64,000 bases of DNA from Tricholoma matsutake (Eukaryota > Basidiomycota > Agaricomycetes > Agaricales > Tricholomataceae), in NCBI GenBank assembly GCA_026075535.2, contig AP026538.1:11470001-11534000 (forward strand), given 5' to 3'. The notes beneath the pieces were generated by a model. The model had not been told where the DNA came from and did not search any database. It saw nothing but the letters and a program-made list of their open reading frames with translations. Both the position numbers and the translations under genes were made by a program. Positions 43,916 through 55,569 of this stretch are shown here, piece by piece. The stretch's first letter is position 1. The number at the start of each line of letters is the position of its first letter.

Positions 43916-44737
43916 TAGTGTTTAAAGGTCCAGTCCAGTCCGGTTTTTGACTTCCAAATGGGGCAACCAGCAACTGCAACCAGTCTAAAACCGACCCAGA
44001 TATTGGAGGACTGCAACCGGACCCTTTAGGACTGGTCCTAATCGGTCCATGGGCCGAAAAAAGACTGGTTCGGACCGGTCTTTTGTTGTAAAATTTATCG
44101 TGCCAAATAACCCATATGTATCTCAGCAAATATAACCATTACCTCTCATATATTATATTCATGGATAGAGATTGTAATGCTCCATAGACCAATTCAACAC
44201 TTAAACAATTCTGTCAAGATTTGACTGAGATATGGACAAAACTGAAAGGACATGCATTCAAGTTGCGGTTTGTAGTTTGTAATTTGTAGTTTGTAGTTGC
44301 ACTCATTTGGGCTGTTATATGAATAAAATCCCATGGTACAGATGATTAGGTGTGTTGTTGTTACTTCTACGATGTCATATAGCTGTGCAAAAAAAATTAT
44401 AGGTCAGGTAATAAGCAATGCAATCAAAGTTGTTCTGATACAACAAAATACTCGTACAAAAATGTTTTTGGTCATATCTCAACCAATTCTTGAACATCTT
44501 TGATGGTCCAGGGACCGAAAATGAAGTAAATATGTGTGGGAGTAAGGTCCAACATACATTGGGACGAAAGATCTGTCGCAACCGGTTTTAACTGGTTGTT
44601 CATCGGTCCTACTATATTTTTCAAAATGAAAGACCAGCAACTGAACTGAAAAAGACCAGTCCATAAATAGACCACTGGTCCAGTTCAGTTCAGTTTTGGT
44701 CTTTTTTCGGTCCTACAGACTGGACCTTTAAACACTA
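43916..44737. mobile_element. hAT-type MITE (822 bp) in the MULE
   Basis: The ends are inverted copies: TAGTGTTTAAAGGTCCAGTC on the left and GACTGGACCTTTAAACACTA on the right. A perfect 8-bp target duplication CCAAAGGA flanks it (43908-43915 and 44738-44745). 8-bp duplications and TA(G)...CTA ends fit hAT. No coding sequence. Removing it with one duplication rejoins the MULE frame from PIFCPKD-like residues to KEHQVTIIEKFW. Confidence 0.9.
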
Positions 44738-45733
44738 CCAAAGGAGCACCAAGTGACAATCATAGAAAAATTCTGGATTCACTTACATCAGCATTCACAA
44801 ACTCCATCCAATGACGAGAATAAAACATGCCTGACAAGCCAAGAGATATACCACAGGGCAGCCAAGGACATGTATGACTTCTGTTTTCAACGTGACTTGG
44901 GACAAGTGTGGGCCTACCTCTGGAATCACTGGTATATGCCAAAACAATGGAAACTTTGGGCTCATTCAGCTGACCCAGCCATCTCAAAGTTGAAAACAAC
45001 GATGATTGTTGAAAGTCTATGGTTCAACCTTAAACATCAGGATTTGCAGGAATTTAACCAACCTCATCTGGACCTTGTGATGCATATCATCATTTCTGAC
45101 GTACTGCCTCGTGTTTGTATGACACTCAATTACATTCAAAACTTGAGGCACATTGGGAGGCCAAAAGCTTTAGCTGTGTGGCAGACCAATTTTCATGTGG
45201 ACTGCATGGATATGAGCCATTCAGATGAGTATCGCCTAGTCAAGAAGGAGCTTAAGTAGTTGAAGGCACGTAGAAAAACCAAGGGCCATAACGAACGACT
45301 GGTGGAGATCGCTGAGGAAGAAAGTTGACCTCGTGGTGAATATCTCATGGAAATCAATCAATGGAAATGCAGCTGTCCTGCATATCTGATCAGTCAGTTC
45401 CTTCTGTGCAAACATCTTGTCAGGAAAGTGAATGAAGTGCTGGACAACACGCCAATCACAAGCCTGACCTTCTTTGCAAATCTCCATCGGCAGTGCTACC
45501 CACCCTATTACTCAATCGAGGGCATCCATTTTGACAAAGCTACAGAGGAGGAGCAAAAAGAGGGACTGATACATGTCCTGGGACATAATCTGATGCATTC
45601 AGAATCGAGCAAATCCAACAGACATTCAAGTTTGAGCCCTGATGCAGATGACTTGGATACAGAGATTGAGGAGGAAAATGGCAGCACAATGGTGATAGGT
45701 CCACCTTGTTGTTCAAGCTTGGAAAACCATCTA

Positions 45734-46950
45734 TGATCATTGTCGAAGCTCTATGAGTCTCTCCCGACCTCTGCAAAGCTCTACAAACCCATCCAAACCT
45801 CTGCGAACCTCTACAAACCTCTACAAAGTCACGAAAATGCTTCAAAATTCTTTGCAACACCTCCAAATTCTTTGTATGCCTTTGGCTGCCATAATACAAT
45901 TCCCCTGACCTCCGTACAGCTTGGAATATACACTTGGAACATCGTCAATGAGTTCTGAACGGGTTTCGAGCAATATCGCAGCAATATCGGCCTTCAAACA
46001 AGTCTGATATTTCCTCGACTGACTTCGAAAATCATTGAACATCAAAAATTGACATCGGACACTATATCACTATCCAAATGGTCATCGCACACATGCCAGA
46101 CGTATCCCCTACCATTGTCGAACAATATCGCACCGATTTCGGGCCATGAACAAAGTCCGAAGAAACTTCGAAAATCTTCGAAAAACCTCAAACCTCAAAA
46201 AACATTGTAGGACACAGTAATTCCTATTTGAACCATATTCGGATGCATGCTGGACACATGGGACACTATCTCGAGTATATCGAACACATTTCAATGCATA
46301 CAATCCGCTTGAAGCAGTTTCCGATGTTTTATTCAATTTATAACAAGGACAGTCTGGTTTTAGCTATTCTTTCTTATTATTTCTTCATCATGTGTTATAT
46401 TCACCCTTTCTAGTCTCGCTTTATTGTTCTGATATACTTCTATTATCTTTTGCATCGAGTTTTCCACATGTTTGCCTCATGTTCTCTAGCCTTTTTAGGT
46501 AGTTTCTTTATTTTATATATAAAGATGTACTAGATACAAAGAAGAACAAGAAAGACGTCGTCTTCCTCCCAGATCACAGTGATTTGAGAGTTCAGTTTAG
46601 TCTTATTCAGTCTGAAGTTTGGTGTAAAACACCAAACATCCTCAAAATTCCTCAAAATTCCTCGCATTATGCTATTTTTGCTCTTGTTTCCCTTGATTCG
46701 CCTTTGCTTTGCTTCTACTACTCGTCTAGTCCCCCGATCTTGCGTCTGAACATATCAAAACTCCTCGAAACGTCTTTGAAAAATATTGTGACATCTCGAA
46801 AAGCATTGCGACATCTCGAAAATCATCACAACATCTCGAAAATCATTGCAACTCCTCGAAAATCCTCAAAAGTCCTCAAAACACATTCTTTTAGCTTCAA
46901 ACTGCTTCGACAAGCAGTCCTTTCATGGCTATTTGACGGTCGATCTGACA
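45734..46950 (+). repeat. Diverged R1-like element, inverted
   Basis: The inside (46440-46600) resembles the reverse complement of R1: CTCATGTTCT, TTTTAGG.AGTTTCTTTA and AAGAA..GTCGTCTTC in the same order. The length is similar if it starts TGATCATTGTCG and ends TCTGACA, but no target duplication supports those ends. A TATATAAA sequence sits at 46515-46530. 45740-45870 and 46740-46880 hold short imperfect repeats of CTACAAACCTC and CATCTCGAAAA type. Coordinates are approximate. Confidence 0.4.
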
Positions 46951-48705
46951 GGTGATGTCTAGAGGGCCTCACATCCTTCCTCTGACTCATGTTATACCAT
47001 CCAAAGCCATTTTGTGGGTTTTGTTTGGGTTTCCGGGTTGAGCATCATCAACGGCTGAGGTAGACATGGGTGAAGACTGTGAGGTGCAAAATACAGAAGG
47101 GGCCCAAGGACCAGCACCTGGGAGTGTTCAAGATGATAGCTCAGAGTCTTTGGATGTTGAGGATGTAAGTGTATTTGGACACCTGTTCTTATTATATACT
47201 GAATTGTAAACAGATTTTCTTTTCAGAAGCAGAATGACAACATCTGAAGTGATGCTTCTTGGACATAATGGGGGTCATAGAGGGAGACAGAGTTGTTCAT
47301 CCAAAGATGGCAGGTGTTTTGAAACCAATCTTCACTCAGATTGGGCAAGTTGGCCAAGATATTGGAAAGCACAAGAGGCAGAGAATGAGTCAGCATACTT
47401 GGAAGGACTCAAACTTGAATACAATGTATCTTGATTAGATTCTGAACCTATCGATGATAAGATGTTGATAAGTAATCTACATAGCCAATGTACATGTGAT
47501 TCAGATGGTCAGGTGATATGTTTTCTAAGGGGTCCTATTGCAGGTGTTCCTTCACAGGCATACCAACAAACAATTCAACATCAAACTCCTCTTGCAGTAA
47601 CTTTCTCTATCATCGGTGCTGTGCTTATTGGCTTTGCCATTTGGATGTTTAAAAGTATGCATGGGTGTACCTTCCCTCCATCATATATTGACATTTTCTC
47701 CATTATTTTAAATTTTAATAAGAGAGGAGCAGCAAGATTGTGATAAAAGATGGCAAATGTAATCTTGATATCTTGACACATTTCTCTTCATTGACCATCA
47801 TTGTCTTATAGTTTCTGGTGGAGGTGCTGGTGGGGATGGTGCCGCAGGGGGTGCTGGAGGGTCAGGCAGCATGGTCAATATCATATGGTAGAATTCACAC
47901 ATGGGTCTCGATTGTGAGAGATTGTTCTTTATAATGACAATAATGTGGCAACTTGAATGCCACTGGCAGTCCTCAGTTCAAAGCACATTTCATTGTCCAA
48001 GTGATCATGGATTGGGACATCATCATGTCATTGATGAAGCAATATTTTTCGATTGCTGTGATCGACAACATCCACTGCTGGCACTTGATCAATGTTATTC
48101 ATCACACCCCTTTCATTCATTTTCCATCATGCATCACTGTGTTGTACTTGAAGTCAACACTTCCACAGAACAGTCTTGAACTTCACAGCGGCCTCATCCA
48201 TCAATGATATGCCTGACAACGCTTCCTTTGACAATACCTCCACTGAAAGTCCCTCCCACCTCGAGGTCTCGCCTAGGAAGTCACTAGTCACTTTTGGCCC
48301 ACGGTCCCACTCCTCATTAACACCAGATTCCCAGATTTCACACCTCGCTGCATCCATCAACTCAACCAACTATATTTGAATCTTCTGACCTCAATATCAC
48401 GTAGTCCAGATGTCACTTGCACCCTACTGAGGTTCCTCTATAACCCTGCTCTGTTTAGGGGGACAACTCATTACCCAGTTGAGTATGTCTTGTTTGCCTG
48501 TTTGTTTGTTCATCATGTTGTTCATGATTTTCACTGCTTTAGGGTCAAGGAAGACAGCCATGGCAAGCAATGTTTTCTGGTATTTGGTCGTTGTCATACG
48601 TATCACGTTCTGCTTTATTCATACTCATTCTCACATCTTTTCTGTAGAAAATCATTAACCTGCCCTCTTTATTCATCCTATTCTGACAATGCTCCTGATA
48701 CAACT
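46951..48705 (+). other. Unassigned stretch with short coding-like pieces
   Basis: Possible exon pieces: an acidic one (47060-47165, ending at GTAAGT), one with a predicted membrane segment (TFSIIGAVLIGFAIWMF, 47600-47650), and a hydrophobic one at 47953-48207. I could not join them into a gene, and no family was recognised. Copia-2 has inserted at its right end. Confidence 0.3.
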
Positions 48706-48899
48706 TGTTGGGATAGTGCAATACATTAGCGCATCACAAGCGCAACACTAGCGCATCACATATAAAAATAGAACACAATGTATTTATAGATCACAACATA
48801 TGTACATCGTAGTATAGGAGAATACAAAATGTTCTACCTTGTCCTGAACTCCCATCATTTAATCCCTTCAAACTTCTCCTTCACACCATAATCCCAATA
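48706..48899 (+). repeat. Copia-2 5' LTR
   Basis: 194 bp with 9-bp near-inverted ends (TGTTGGGAT and ATCCCAATA). The 3' copy matches it on both sides of its insertion and carries an extra CAATCCTAG near its start. Confidence 0.93.
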
Positions 48900-48914
48900 G
48901 GTTATGGGCCCTGG
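48900..48914 (+). other. Copia-2 primer-binding site (half-tRNA type)
   Basis: GGTTATGGGCCCTGG follows the LTR with no gap. It has the same first 14 bases as the copia-1 site and complements an initiator tRNA-Met anticodon arm, so cDNA synthesis was probably primed from a cleaved tRNA. Confidence 0.75.
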
Positions 48915-49404
48915 CCTTTTTCATATTTAGATAACTCGTTCGGGACTTGGACACACTATGTCAAATCACCTCATTGAACCAGAAGAGCCTGAGGAAGACG
49001 CACCCTCAACCCCTATTCGAGCCAGCAGAGTTTACACCTCTAACGCCTCTCGACAATGGCAACAGACTGCAGCTCAACCAGTAATCGAATTAATTCAGAC
49101 AAAAGAATATTCAAATGTGAACAAAATAGCTGAACACAATCACTTAATGGACGAGAATTGGCATGAATGGGAGGAGAGAATGAAAAGGGTATTTATCAAT
49201 TGTGATATAACTGGATATACTACTGGCAGTGTGAAACAACCAGATGAAACCAAAGATCCCATTAACACAAATCACTGGGACAAAAATGACTCTTGGGCGC
49301 AACAAGTAATCATGCATAATGTCACCTCCTCTCAAATGAATCACGTCTGATCGAAAACATCAGCTGAAGCAATGTATTCAGCGCTTATGGTCACTCACGA
49401 GAAC

Positions 49405-50548
49405 TAGGGCATGACTCGGGTAACCCCTGGGTATAATTTTGTGTACCCATACCCATACCTGTGAACACTGTACCCGTTACGGTTACGGGTGTGGTTTTAC
49501 CGCGGATATGGGGGGTTTTGGTCAAAACCCATGGGTACGACATTAATAATTTATTATAATTCTAAATATATCTAAATTCAATGAGGAACCACCCCCAACT
49601 TGCAATTGTGAGCGAGGGGGGGTGGTAGCGGTAATGTACCAGCCATCGTGAGTTAGAAAACTACCCCCACCTCGTGTTTGCAAGCAAGGGGGGGTGGTGG
49701 AGGTGACATGGCAGCCATTGTGAGAGAAACAGACCAAGAAACACCCCCACCTCATGTTTGCGAGTGAGAGGGGGTGGTAGTTGTGACTTGGCAGCCATTG
49801 TGAGAAACAGATGAAGAACCACCCCAACTCGCATTTGTGAGTGAGAGGGTGGTAGTGGTGACATGGCGGTGCTCCCAAGTGAAACGAACAGAGAACGACC
49901 CCCACCTCACATTTGCGAGCAAGGGGGGGTGGTAGTCATGATGTTGCAGCCATTGCAAGAGAAACAGACCAAGAAACACCACCACCTCGCATTTGCGAAC
50001 GAGAGGGGGTGGTAGTCGTGATGTGGCGGCACTCCCGAGTGAAACGAACCCTACAATATTAATGATTTATTATAATTCTAAATATATCGAAATACAATGA
50101 GGAACCACCCCCAACTTGCGATTGCAAGCGAGAGGGGGTGGTAGTCATGATGTGGCGGCACTCCCGAGTGAAACAAACCCAGAAACACCCCCGACTCACA
50201 TTTGTGAGTGAGAGGGGGTGGTGGCGGTGATCCTGCAGCCATTGTCGACTAGAGGGGGCTGTTGTTGATGAGAGGGGGCCGTTATTGTTGTCCAGAGGTG
50301 TTGGTTGTCACCCAGAGGTGTGGAGGCAGAGAGTGGTGGTGGGAAAAGTGTGAGAATTGTTGATATTGATCAACAAAGTCAGCGCATGACCCGATGATTG
50401 GACCTCAGGTATGGTACTGACTAAACCTGTAAAACTGTGGGTATGGGTGCGGTTTTGCCTCGGGTATGGAAATCCAAACCCATACCCATACCTGTGTGTA
50501 CCCATAAGCAGAAACACACGGTGTTACCCATACCCAAGTCATCCCTTA
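49405..50548. mobile_element. hAT-type MITE (1144 bp) in copia-2 gag
   Basis: The ends are TAGGGCATGACTCGGGTA and its inverted partner TACCCAAGTCATCCCTTA. The flanks ACGAGAAC (49397-49404) and ACAAGAAC (50549-50556) are an 8-bp duplication with one mismatch. Subterminal runs of ACCCATACCC/GGGTATGGG lie on both sides, as in many hAT families. No transposase. The middle is a tandem array (49575-50245). Confidence 0.88.
49575..50245 (+). repeat. Tandem repeats of about 85 bp inside the hAT-type MITE
   Basis: About eight imperfect units, each of form ACCACCCCCA-C-TCGCATTTG, GCGAG..AGGGGGTGGT and a -TGGCAGCCATTG- or GGCGGCACTCCCGAGTGAAACG block. A TTTATTATAATTCTAAATATATC segment occurs twice (about 49550 and 50070), so part of the array was duplicated as a larger block. 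Confidence 0.85.
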
Positions 50549-51086
50549 ACAAGAACAAGGCACATCAAACAGTAAATCATATACAGTGCCTGTTATATGA
50601 GACCAAGATACTAGAAGTGGATGATCTCCCAAAGCACCTTGACATGCTTAAATCATATCACGACCACATCAATAAATTCCCCAATGCAGAATTCCATGTT
50701 TCAGACCCATGCTTCAAAGCAATTATTTTGGCGTCTTCACCTTCATCTTGGCAGACTTACGTCGAACCCTATAATGGTCCCAATGATCCGGACCCCAAAA
50801 GGAGAATGTCCTCAGATTCCTTTATAGGTTTATTATGGGAGGAATATAAAATTTGTATGATGTGCTCGCATAACAAGTATTCTAATGTTTCTAGCACAAA
50901 CCTGGTTAATACCCAGAAGAATAGCGGAACTACCAAAACTTTGGAAGAGCGCATCACCCATCATAAATCCTCCAACAAACCTTATTGCGAACATTGTAAA
51001 CAACCAGGACATTGGTCAAGTAAATGTTGCAAATATGCCGGTAACAAATGTTGGAACTGTGGAAAAATAGGACATAAGAAAAGAGA

Positions 51087-54000
51087 TTGTTGGAGGAAAA
51101 AGAAGGGAAAAGAGAAGACCAAAGAGAAGCAAAAGAGGGATCAAAGAAGGGTACCGAAGATTCAAATGTGGGGGAGGAATTGATTGCATTTCCAGTAAAT
51201 GAAGAACTTTACAATTTTGACACATACAAAGCCTGTAACCTTGATGGAAATGATGAGCAATTGATCTGGTATGACTGGTTAGCTGATTCAGCAACAACTT
51301 TGCATGTTACACATCAGAGAGAAGCCTTTATTGTGTACACACCTGTGGAAAAATGTTCCATAACAGGTGTAGGTGGTAAAGAAGCGAAAATTGAAGGCTG
51401 CGGAACTGTTGAATTAATTTTGACATGTAATGGTCACAATTATATTTTGTGCTTGGAGGATGTACTCCACGTACCTGGAACACGGAATAATTTGATTTTG
51501 TTGGGGCGATGGGATGCAGCTGGGGGAAGATATACAGGTGGAAAGGGGAAAATTACCCTTGTCACTAAGGAGGGGAAGAAAATAGCACAAGGGAACAAGG
51601 TTAACAACCACTTATACAAGATGGAATTAACTGTATGCGACTGACACCCGACGCTTACAATAGAAGCCGCCGATCACTGATCATCCATCAATAATGATGC
51701 GGCACCCAATTGGGAAACTTGGCACAGGTGCTTCGGGCATGTTGGGTATTCTGGCCTGCAGAAATTATTGGATAGGGATTTGGTCGACAGATTTAATGTC
51801 AATAAACACAGTCCTAAACCAGACTGTATCGCATGTACCAAGGCAAAGCAACACATAGAACCCTTTCCTAAAATATCCACATGACAAACCGAACCCAGAG
51901 AATTGATACATATTGACTTATGGGGAAAATATGCAATCAAATCTATAAATGGAAATCAATATTACTTGTTATGTGTGGACGACGCAAAATGCTACATAAC
52001 CATCCAGTGTTTGAAAGAGAAATCGGACTCAACACAAGCAGTAATAAATTATTTGACACATCTAATAACTCAAGGTCAAAAACCAAAGGGGATCCAAATT
52101 GATTGCGGAAAAGAATTTGTAAACGAGAAGTTGGAAAAATGGTGCAATGAACACGGTACAGAAGTAAGACTAACTGCACCATACTCACCTTTGCAGAATG
52201 GTGTCACAGAGCGAATGAATAGAGCTCTTGTTGAACTATCATGCGCCATGATAACTGCCAACCAACTTCCTGAATTTCTTTGGGAATAGGCAGTTTTACA
52301 CACTGCTTACCTTCATAACCAATCATTTACAAAACATCTCCCGAAATCAACACCTTATGAAGGATGGCACAAAATAAAACCCAATGTATCACATTTATGG
52401 GAGTTTGGAAGCCACATATGGATATTACTACAAGGTCAAAAGAAACCCCAAAAAATGCTACCAAAATTAAGGCACCGAGCATATGTCAGCTACAATGATG
52501 GTGCTGGGGCAGTAAAATATTACAATGCTGAAACTCACAAAGTACTTACCTCCCACAACTTCTGGAATATTACACCTACAGAAAAACCAACTCCTTACCA
52601 TATTGAAATCACACCCAATTTACCACGTGAGGGGGAGTCTGCAGGTAGCATGCCGCCAATGGGTGTAACAGATTCTGATGATACAACTCAGAATCTTGTG
52701 TGCAAGAAGCGAAAATGGAATGAAACACAGGAAGATATAGATATTGATGAACCATGGAAGACGCGTGGAATTTGTATTGATTATAAACACCTTCACAATC
52801 CTTTTGCATATGAGGATGATGACAATTTCTTATCAATAGAAGAAGTCTATGCAATTGTTGCTGGAGACAAACTTATGAGTCTTGAATATGCGAAGAACTC
52901 CCTGGATTGGCCTGAATGGCAAAAGGCCATGAAGATTGAATTGGATTTATTATCAGAGAAGGGGACTTGGGAACTTGTCCAGAAACCTCACAATGCAGTA
53001 CCAATCAAAAATAAATGGATCTTTGTCAAAAAGCACAATAAAGAAGGGGAAGTAGTAAGATATCGAGCAAGATTAGTGGCAAAAGGATATGCACAACGAC
53101 CCAGATTTGATTATAGGGAAACATTCTCACCAGTTGTCAGGATGGATACATAATGTGCATTACTAACACTCATACCTGAAAAGGGACTCAAGTTACAACA
53201 AATGGATGTAAAGGGTGCATATCTAAACGGCACTTTGCAGGAGGCAATATATATGCAACAGCCTGAGGGATGTGAAGATGGAATGGGTCGAGTATGCAGG
53301 TTAGTCAAAACACTTTATGGTTTAAAACAGGCAGGCCAAGAGTGGAATAATGAACTTGATGGCAAACTCAAAATCCATGGCTATGCGCGCTTACTTTCTG
53401 ATCCATGCGCGTATATACGACGCGATGGAAATGACTTTGGAATAATGGCTATCTGGGTGGATGACTCACTGCTTTTTGCTTCATCTGATAAGACGATGGA
53501 TCATATGAAAGAAACACTCTCAGAATAGGAAGTAACAGACCTTGGAGAGCTGAGTAAACTTGTTGGCACTGAAGTTACACAAACCGAGAACACAATAACT
53601 ATATCTCAACAGAGATATATTGAAAATATTCTCTGTAATGAAGGAATAGCCAATGCAAATCCTACCGGTACACCCATGGACCCCAATATGAAGCTTGGAC
53701 CAAATCCAGATGATAACAAACCCAATCACAGCAATTCATATGCACAATTATTGGGGAGTCTGCAATTTTTAGCAAATTCCACAAGACCAGACATAAGCTA
53801 TGCAGTTAATAAATAGGCCACCTACACTGCAAACCCAGGTTTAAAACACCATGGTGCAATAAAGCGAATACTCAGATACCTGGTGGGTATGAAAACTCTA
53901 GGGATAACATATAGAAAATCCCAAGATGAAACTGGAACCGGAAACCTCTTCCACAGATATGCAGATGCTGCATATGCAAATGCTGATGACCTCAAATCCA

Positions 54001-54400
54001 TGACTGGCTATGTTTTTCTAGCAGCAGGGGGAGCAATCACATGGAAATCAAAGAAACAAACTGTGATAGCATTGTCCTCTACAGAAGCAGAATATGTAGT
54101 GCTGTCGGAGGCTGGACGAGAGGCGACATGGCTGAGAAATTTGTACAGTGAACTTGGATTCCCACAGAACTCACTGATGGAAATTAAAGGTGATAATGAA
54201 GGATCCATAATATTGACACATAATCCTCAATTTCACCAGCGATCAAAACATATCGCTATTTGCCATCACTGGGTCCAAACACTAGTAACTGACAAAATAT
54301 GTGATATACAAAACTGTTGAGACCCAGAACAAACAGCGGACGTGTTAACAAAGGCATTACCAAGACCAAAATATATACAACATAGGGCAGAGATGGGAAT
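51087..54400 (+). pseudogene. Copia-2 pol: protease, integrase, RT, RNase H
   Basis: One frame with stops. Protease: WLADSATTLHVTHQ and LEDVLHVPGTRNNLILLG. Integrase: zinc end TWHRCFGHVGYSGLQKLL with CIACTKAKQH, then the catalytic core HIDLWGKY, IQIDCGKEFVN and YSPLQNGVTERMNRAL. RT: SLDWPEWQKAMKIELDLL, RLVAKGYAQRPRFDY, LQQMDVKGAYLNGTLQEAIY, TLYGLKQAGQEWN and IWVDDSLLFAS. RNase H: YADAAYANADDLKSMTGYVF, VIALSSTEAEYV, the KGDNEGSI-type site, and DPEQTADVLTKALPRPKY at the end. Stops lie at about 51642, 51678, 51882, 52287, 53151, 53526, 53814 and 54318, mostly TAG/TGA. The catalytic residues are otherwise preserved, so the copy is fairly recent. Confidence 0.93.
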
Positions 54401-54629
54401 CCAGTCGACGCACAAACTCAGTAGCTTTCCTTGCATGTGAGTTGGTTTTTCCCATGGGGTTTTCCACCACATAGAGGTTTTAACGCACCTGAAAGGTGAG
54501 AAATTTAACATTTCAATTATTTATTAACCATTCCTATGGACTCAACCATGCTAGGCTTGAGGGGGAGTGTTGGGATAGTCAATCCTAGCGCAATACATTA
54601 GCACATCACAAGCACAACACTAGCGCATC

Positions 54630-55414
54630 CAAGGGGGTTACGGGATCAGAATCCTGGACTGGGGGTCAGTCAGTTAGTCCAGCCAAAGGTCACAAAAAAA
54701 AAATTGAACATTCATTTAATATACCATAAAAAGTCCTCTACAGCCATTGTGACGTATCCTGACGTATCCATAGCTAAATTACATGGCCAGAGGCTTCAAT
54801 CTATGGTAGATAAGATCAAGAATCATATCTTGATCTTGATTGGGTCTCAACAAGATCTCAATTTCATGAAAAAAACAAATTCAACTCTAAACAGACACAA
54901 TGGAGCCTGTAGAAGAGGTAAGCATGTCGGGCATTACGTTAAGGAAGGTGATTCAACCTAACGTGTACGAAAGCCACACAAAATTGACCAGGAAGGATAT
55001 GCAACTTGTCCAGATTGTGGAATGCAGGTGAACTGTGGGACAGTTGGGATTTCAAACCTTATGAAAAGGCATCGTGGAACGAAGAAATCCCAGGAGCTCA
55101 AAGCGAGACGGGACAAGAAGGGAAAGGGCATGGTTAGGGGTCTCTGCTCATGTTTATGAAGCCATTTGGCAAATGTCTATCTGATACATTTATTTGTATT
55201 CTAGTATCATCTAGCTTGTGTAGAACTCGACCAGGTGCCCAGAAAATGGGTTTGCGATGCTTGTGCATCATCTCGGGGAAAGGAGGCACGGCGATGATGT
55301 CATGTTACCTTATTAGGATATGGTGCCTGATTACATAGTTAGTTAGTCCGTCGACAAAGGCTGAAAAAAAAAATCCGACCTTATGTGCCGGGTTCAGATC
55401 CCGGAACCCCCTTG
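54630..55414. mobile_element. Non-autonomous TIR element (785 bp) in the copia-2 3' LTR
   Basis: Starts CAAGGGGGTTACGGGATC and ends GATCCCGGAACCCCCTTG, a near-perfect inverted pair. The flanks AGCGCATC (54622-54629) and AGCTAATC (55415-55422) agree at 6 of 8 positions, fitting an 8-bp target duplication. The inner end forms a stem-loop CCGGGTTCAGATCCCGG. AGTTAGTCC followed by an A-run occurs near both ends (54675 and 55345). A 8-bp duplication suggests hAT or KDZ. It carries a gene fragment (see 54960-55160). Confidence 0.75.
54960..55160 (+). pseudogene. Zinc-finger-like gene fragment carried by the TIR element
   Basis: One + frame reads YATCPDCGMQVNCGTVGISN and then LMKRHRGTKKSQELKARR before a stop near 55160. 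C-x2-C followed by a conserved L-x-K-R-H is a single zinc-finger-like unit. Upstream coding sense is unclear. It may be a remnant of the parent transposon's DNA-binding domain or captured host sequence. Confidence 0.45.
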
Positions 55415-55569
55415 AGCTAATCATGTATAAAAATAAAACACAATGTGTTTATAGATCACAACATATGTACATTGTAGTATAGGAGAATACAAGATGTTCT
55501 ACCTTGTCCTGAACTCCCATCATTTAATCCCTTCGAACTTCTCCTTCACACCATAATCCCAATACAACT

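Larger units (their letters stand above)
41769..45736 (+). pseudogene. Mutator-like (MULE) transposase with SWIM finger, broken by two insertions
   Basis: The N-terminus at 41769 has Cys pairs (CLWCSFCGAQTDFPC, CATC). A DNA-binding-like part follows near 42340-42500 (CACMTMDWYQCDGWLHVTVD, VCIRITHYHWHHPYMDISI). A solo LTR sits at 42619-43020. The core then reads LDVGYTKLMSPKGKTNAMGY, VLPLAFAFMCLTDG and SEKDPTELSAIHDVWPDA. The C-x-W-H site is ruined by two stops (TGA, then TAG) before HTIRYLEECL. After a hAT-type MITE it continues YMPKQWKLWAH and ends with a SWIM finger, CSCPAYLISQFLLCKHL (45370-45420), then YYSIEGIHF. MULEs cut and paste DNA; this copy is dead. Its terminal repeats were not found. 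Confidence 0.8.
48958..51183 (+). pseudogene. Copia-2 gag, interrupted by a hAT-type MITE
   Basis: The ATG at 48958 opens MSNHLIEPEEPEED, then LMDENWHEWEERMKRVFIN (copia gag). A TGA near 49348 interrupts it, and a MITE is inserted at 49405-50548. The same frame resumes at NKAHQTVNHIQCLLYETKIL, continues SYHDHINKFPNAEFHV, and has two knuckles: CEHCKQPGHWSSKC and CWNCGKIGHKKRDC. It ends in a Lys/Glu-rich tail at 51183. The pol frame overlaps its last 97 bp in the -1 register. The insertion plus one target copy is 1152 bp, a multiple of three, so the frame is unchanged by it. Confidence 0.9.
48706..55564 (+). mobile_element. Ty1/copia retrotransposon copia-2
   Basis: 5' LTR at 48706-48899 (194 bp, TGTTGGGAT...ATCCCAATA) and 3' LTR at 54568-55564, which contains a 785-bp insertion. 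A perfect 5-bp target duplication CAACT flanks it (48701-48705 and 55565-55569). The gag-protease-integrase-RT-RNase H order is complete. Taking out the two nested MITEs leaves about 4.9 kb. Several stop codons make it non-functional. The polypurine tract CTTGAGGGGGAG (54556-54567) abuts the 3' LTR. Bases on the two sides rejoin as CTGATACAACTTTATG. Confidence 0.95.
54568..55564 (+). repeat. Copia-2 3' LTR, interrupted by a TIR element
   Basis: LTR sequence at 54568-54629 and 55423-55564, split by the element at 54630-55414. The two parts together equal the 5' LTR plus a small indel. Confidence 0.93.

Noticed and set aside
44375..44675. Minus-strand ORFs in the hAT-type MITE
   Set aside because: Overlapping frames in a non-coding GGTCC-repeat interior. 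No protein family pattern.
55380..55414. Possible tRNA T-arm and acceptor stem at the end of the 785-bp element
   Set aside because: CCGGG-TTCAGAT-CCCGG next to a pairing end resembles a T-arm, but there is no D-arm or anticodon arm, and the pairing is explained by the terminal inverted repeat.
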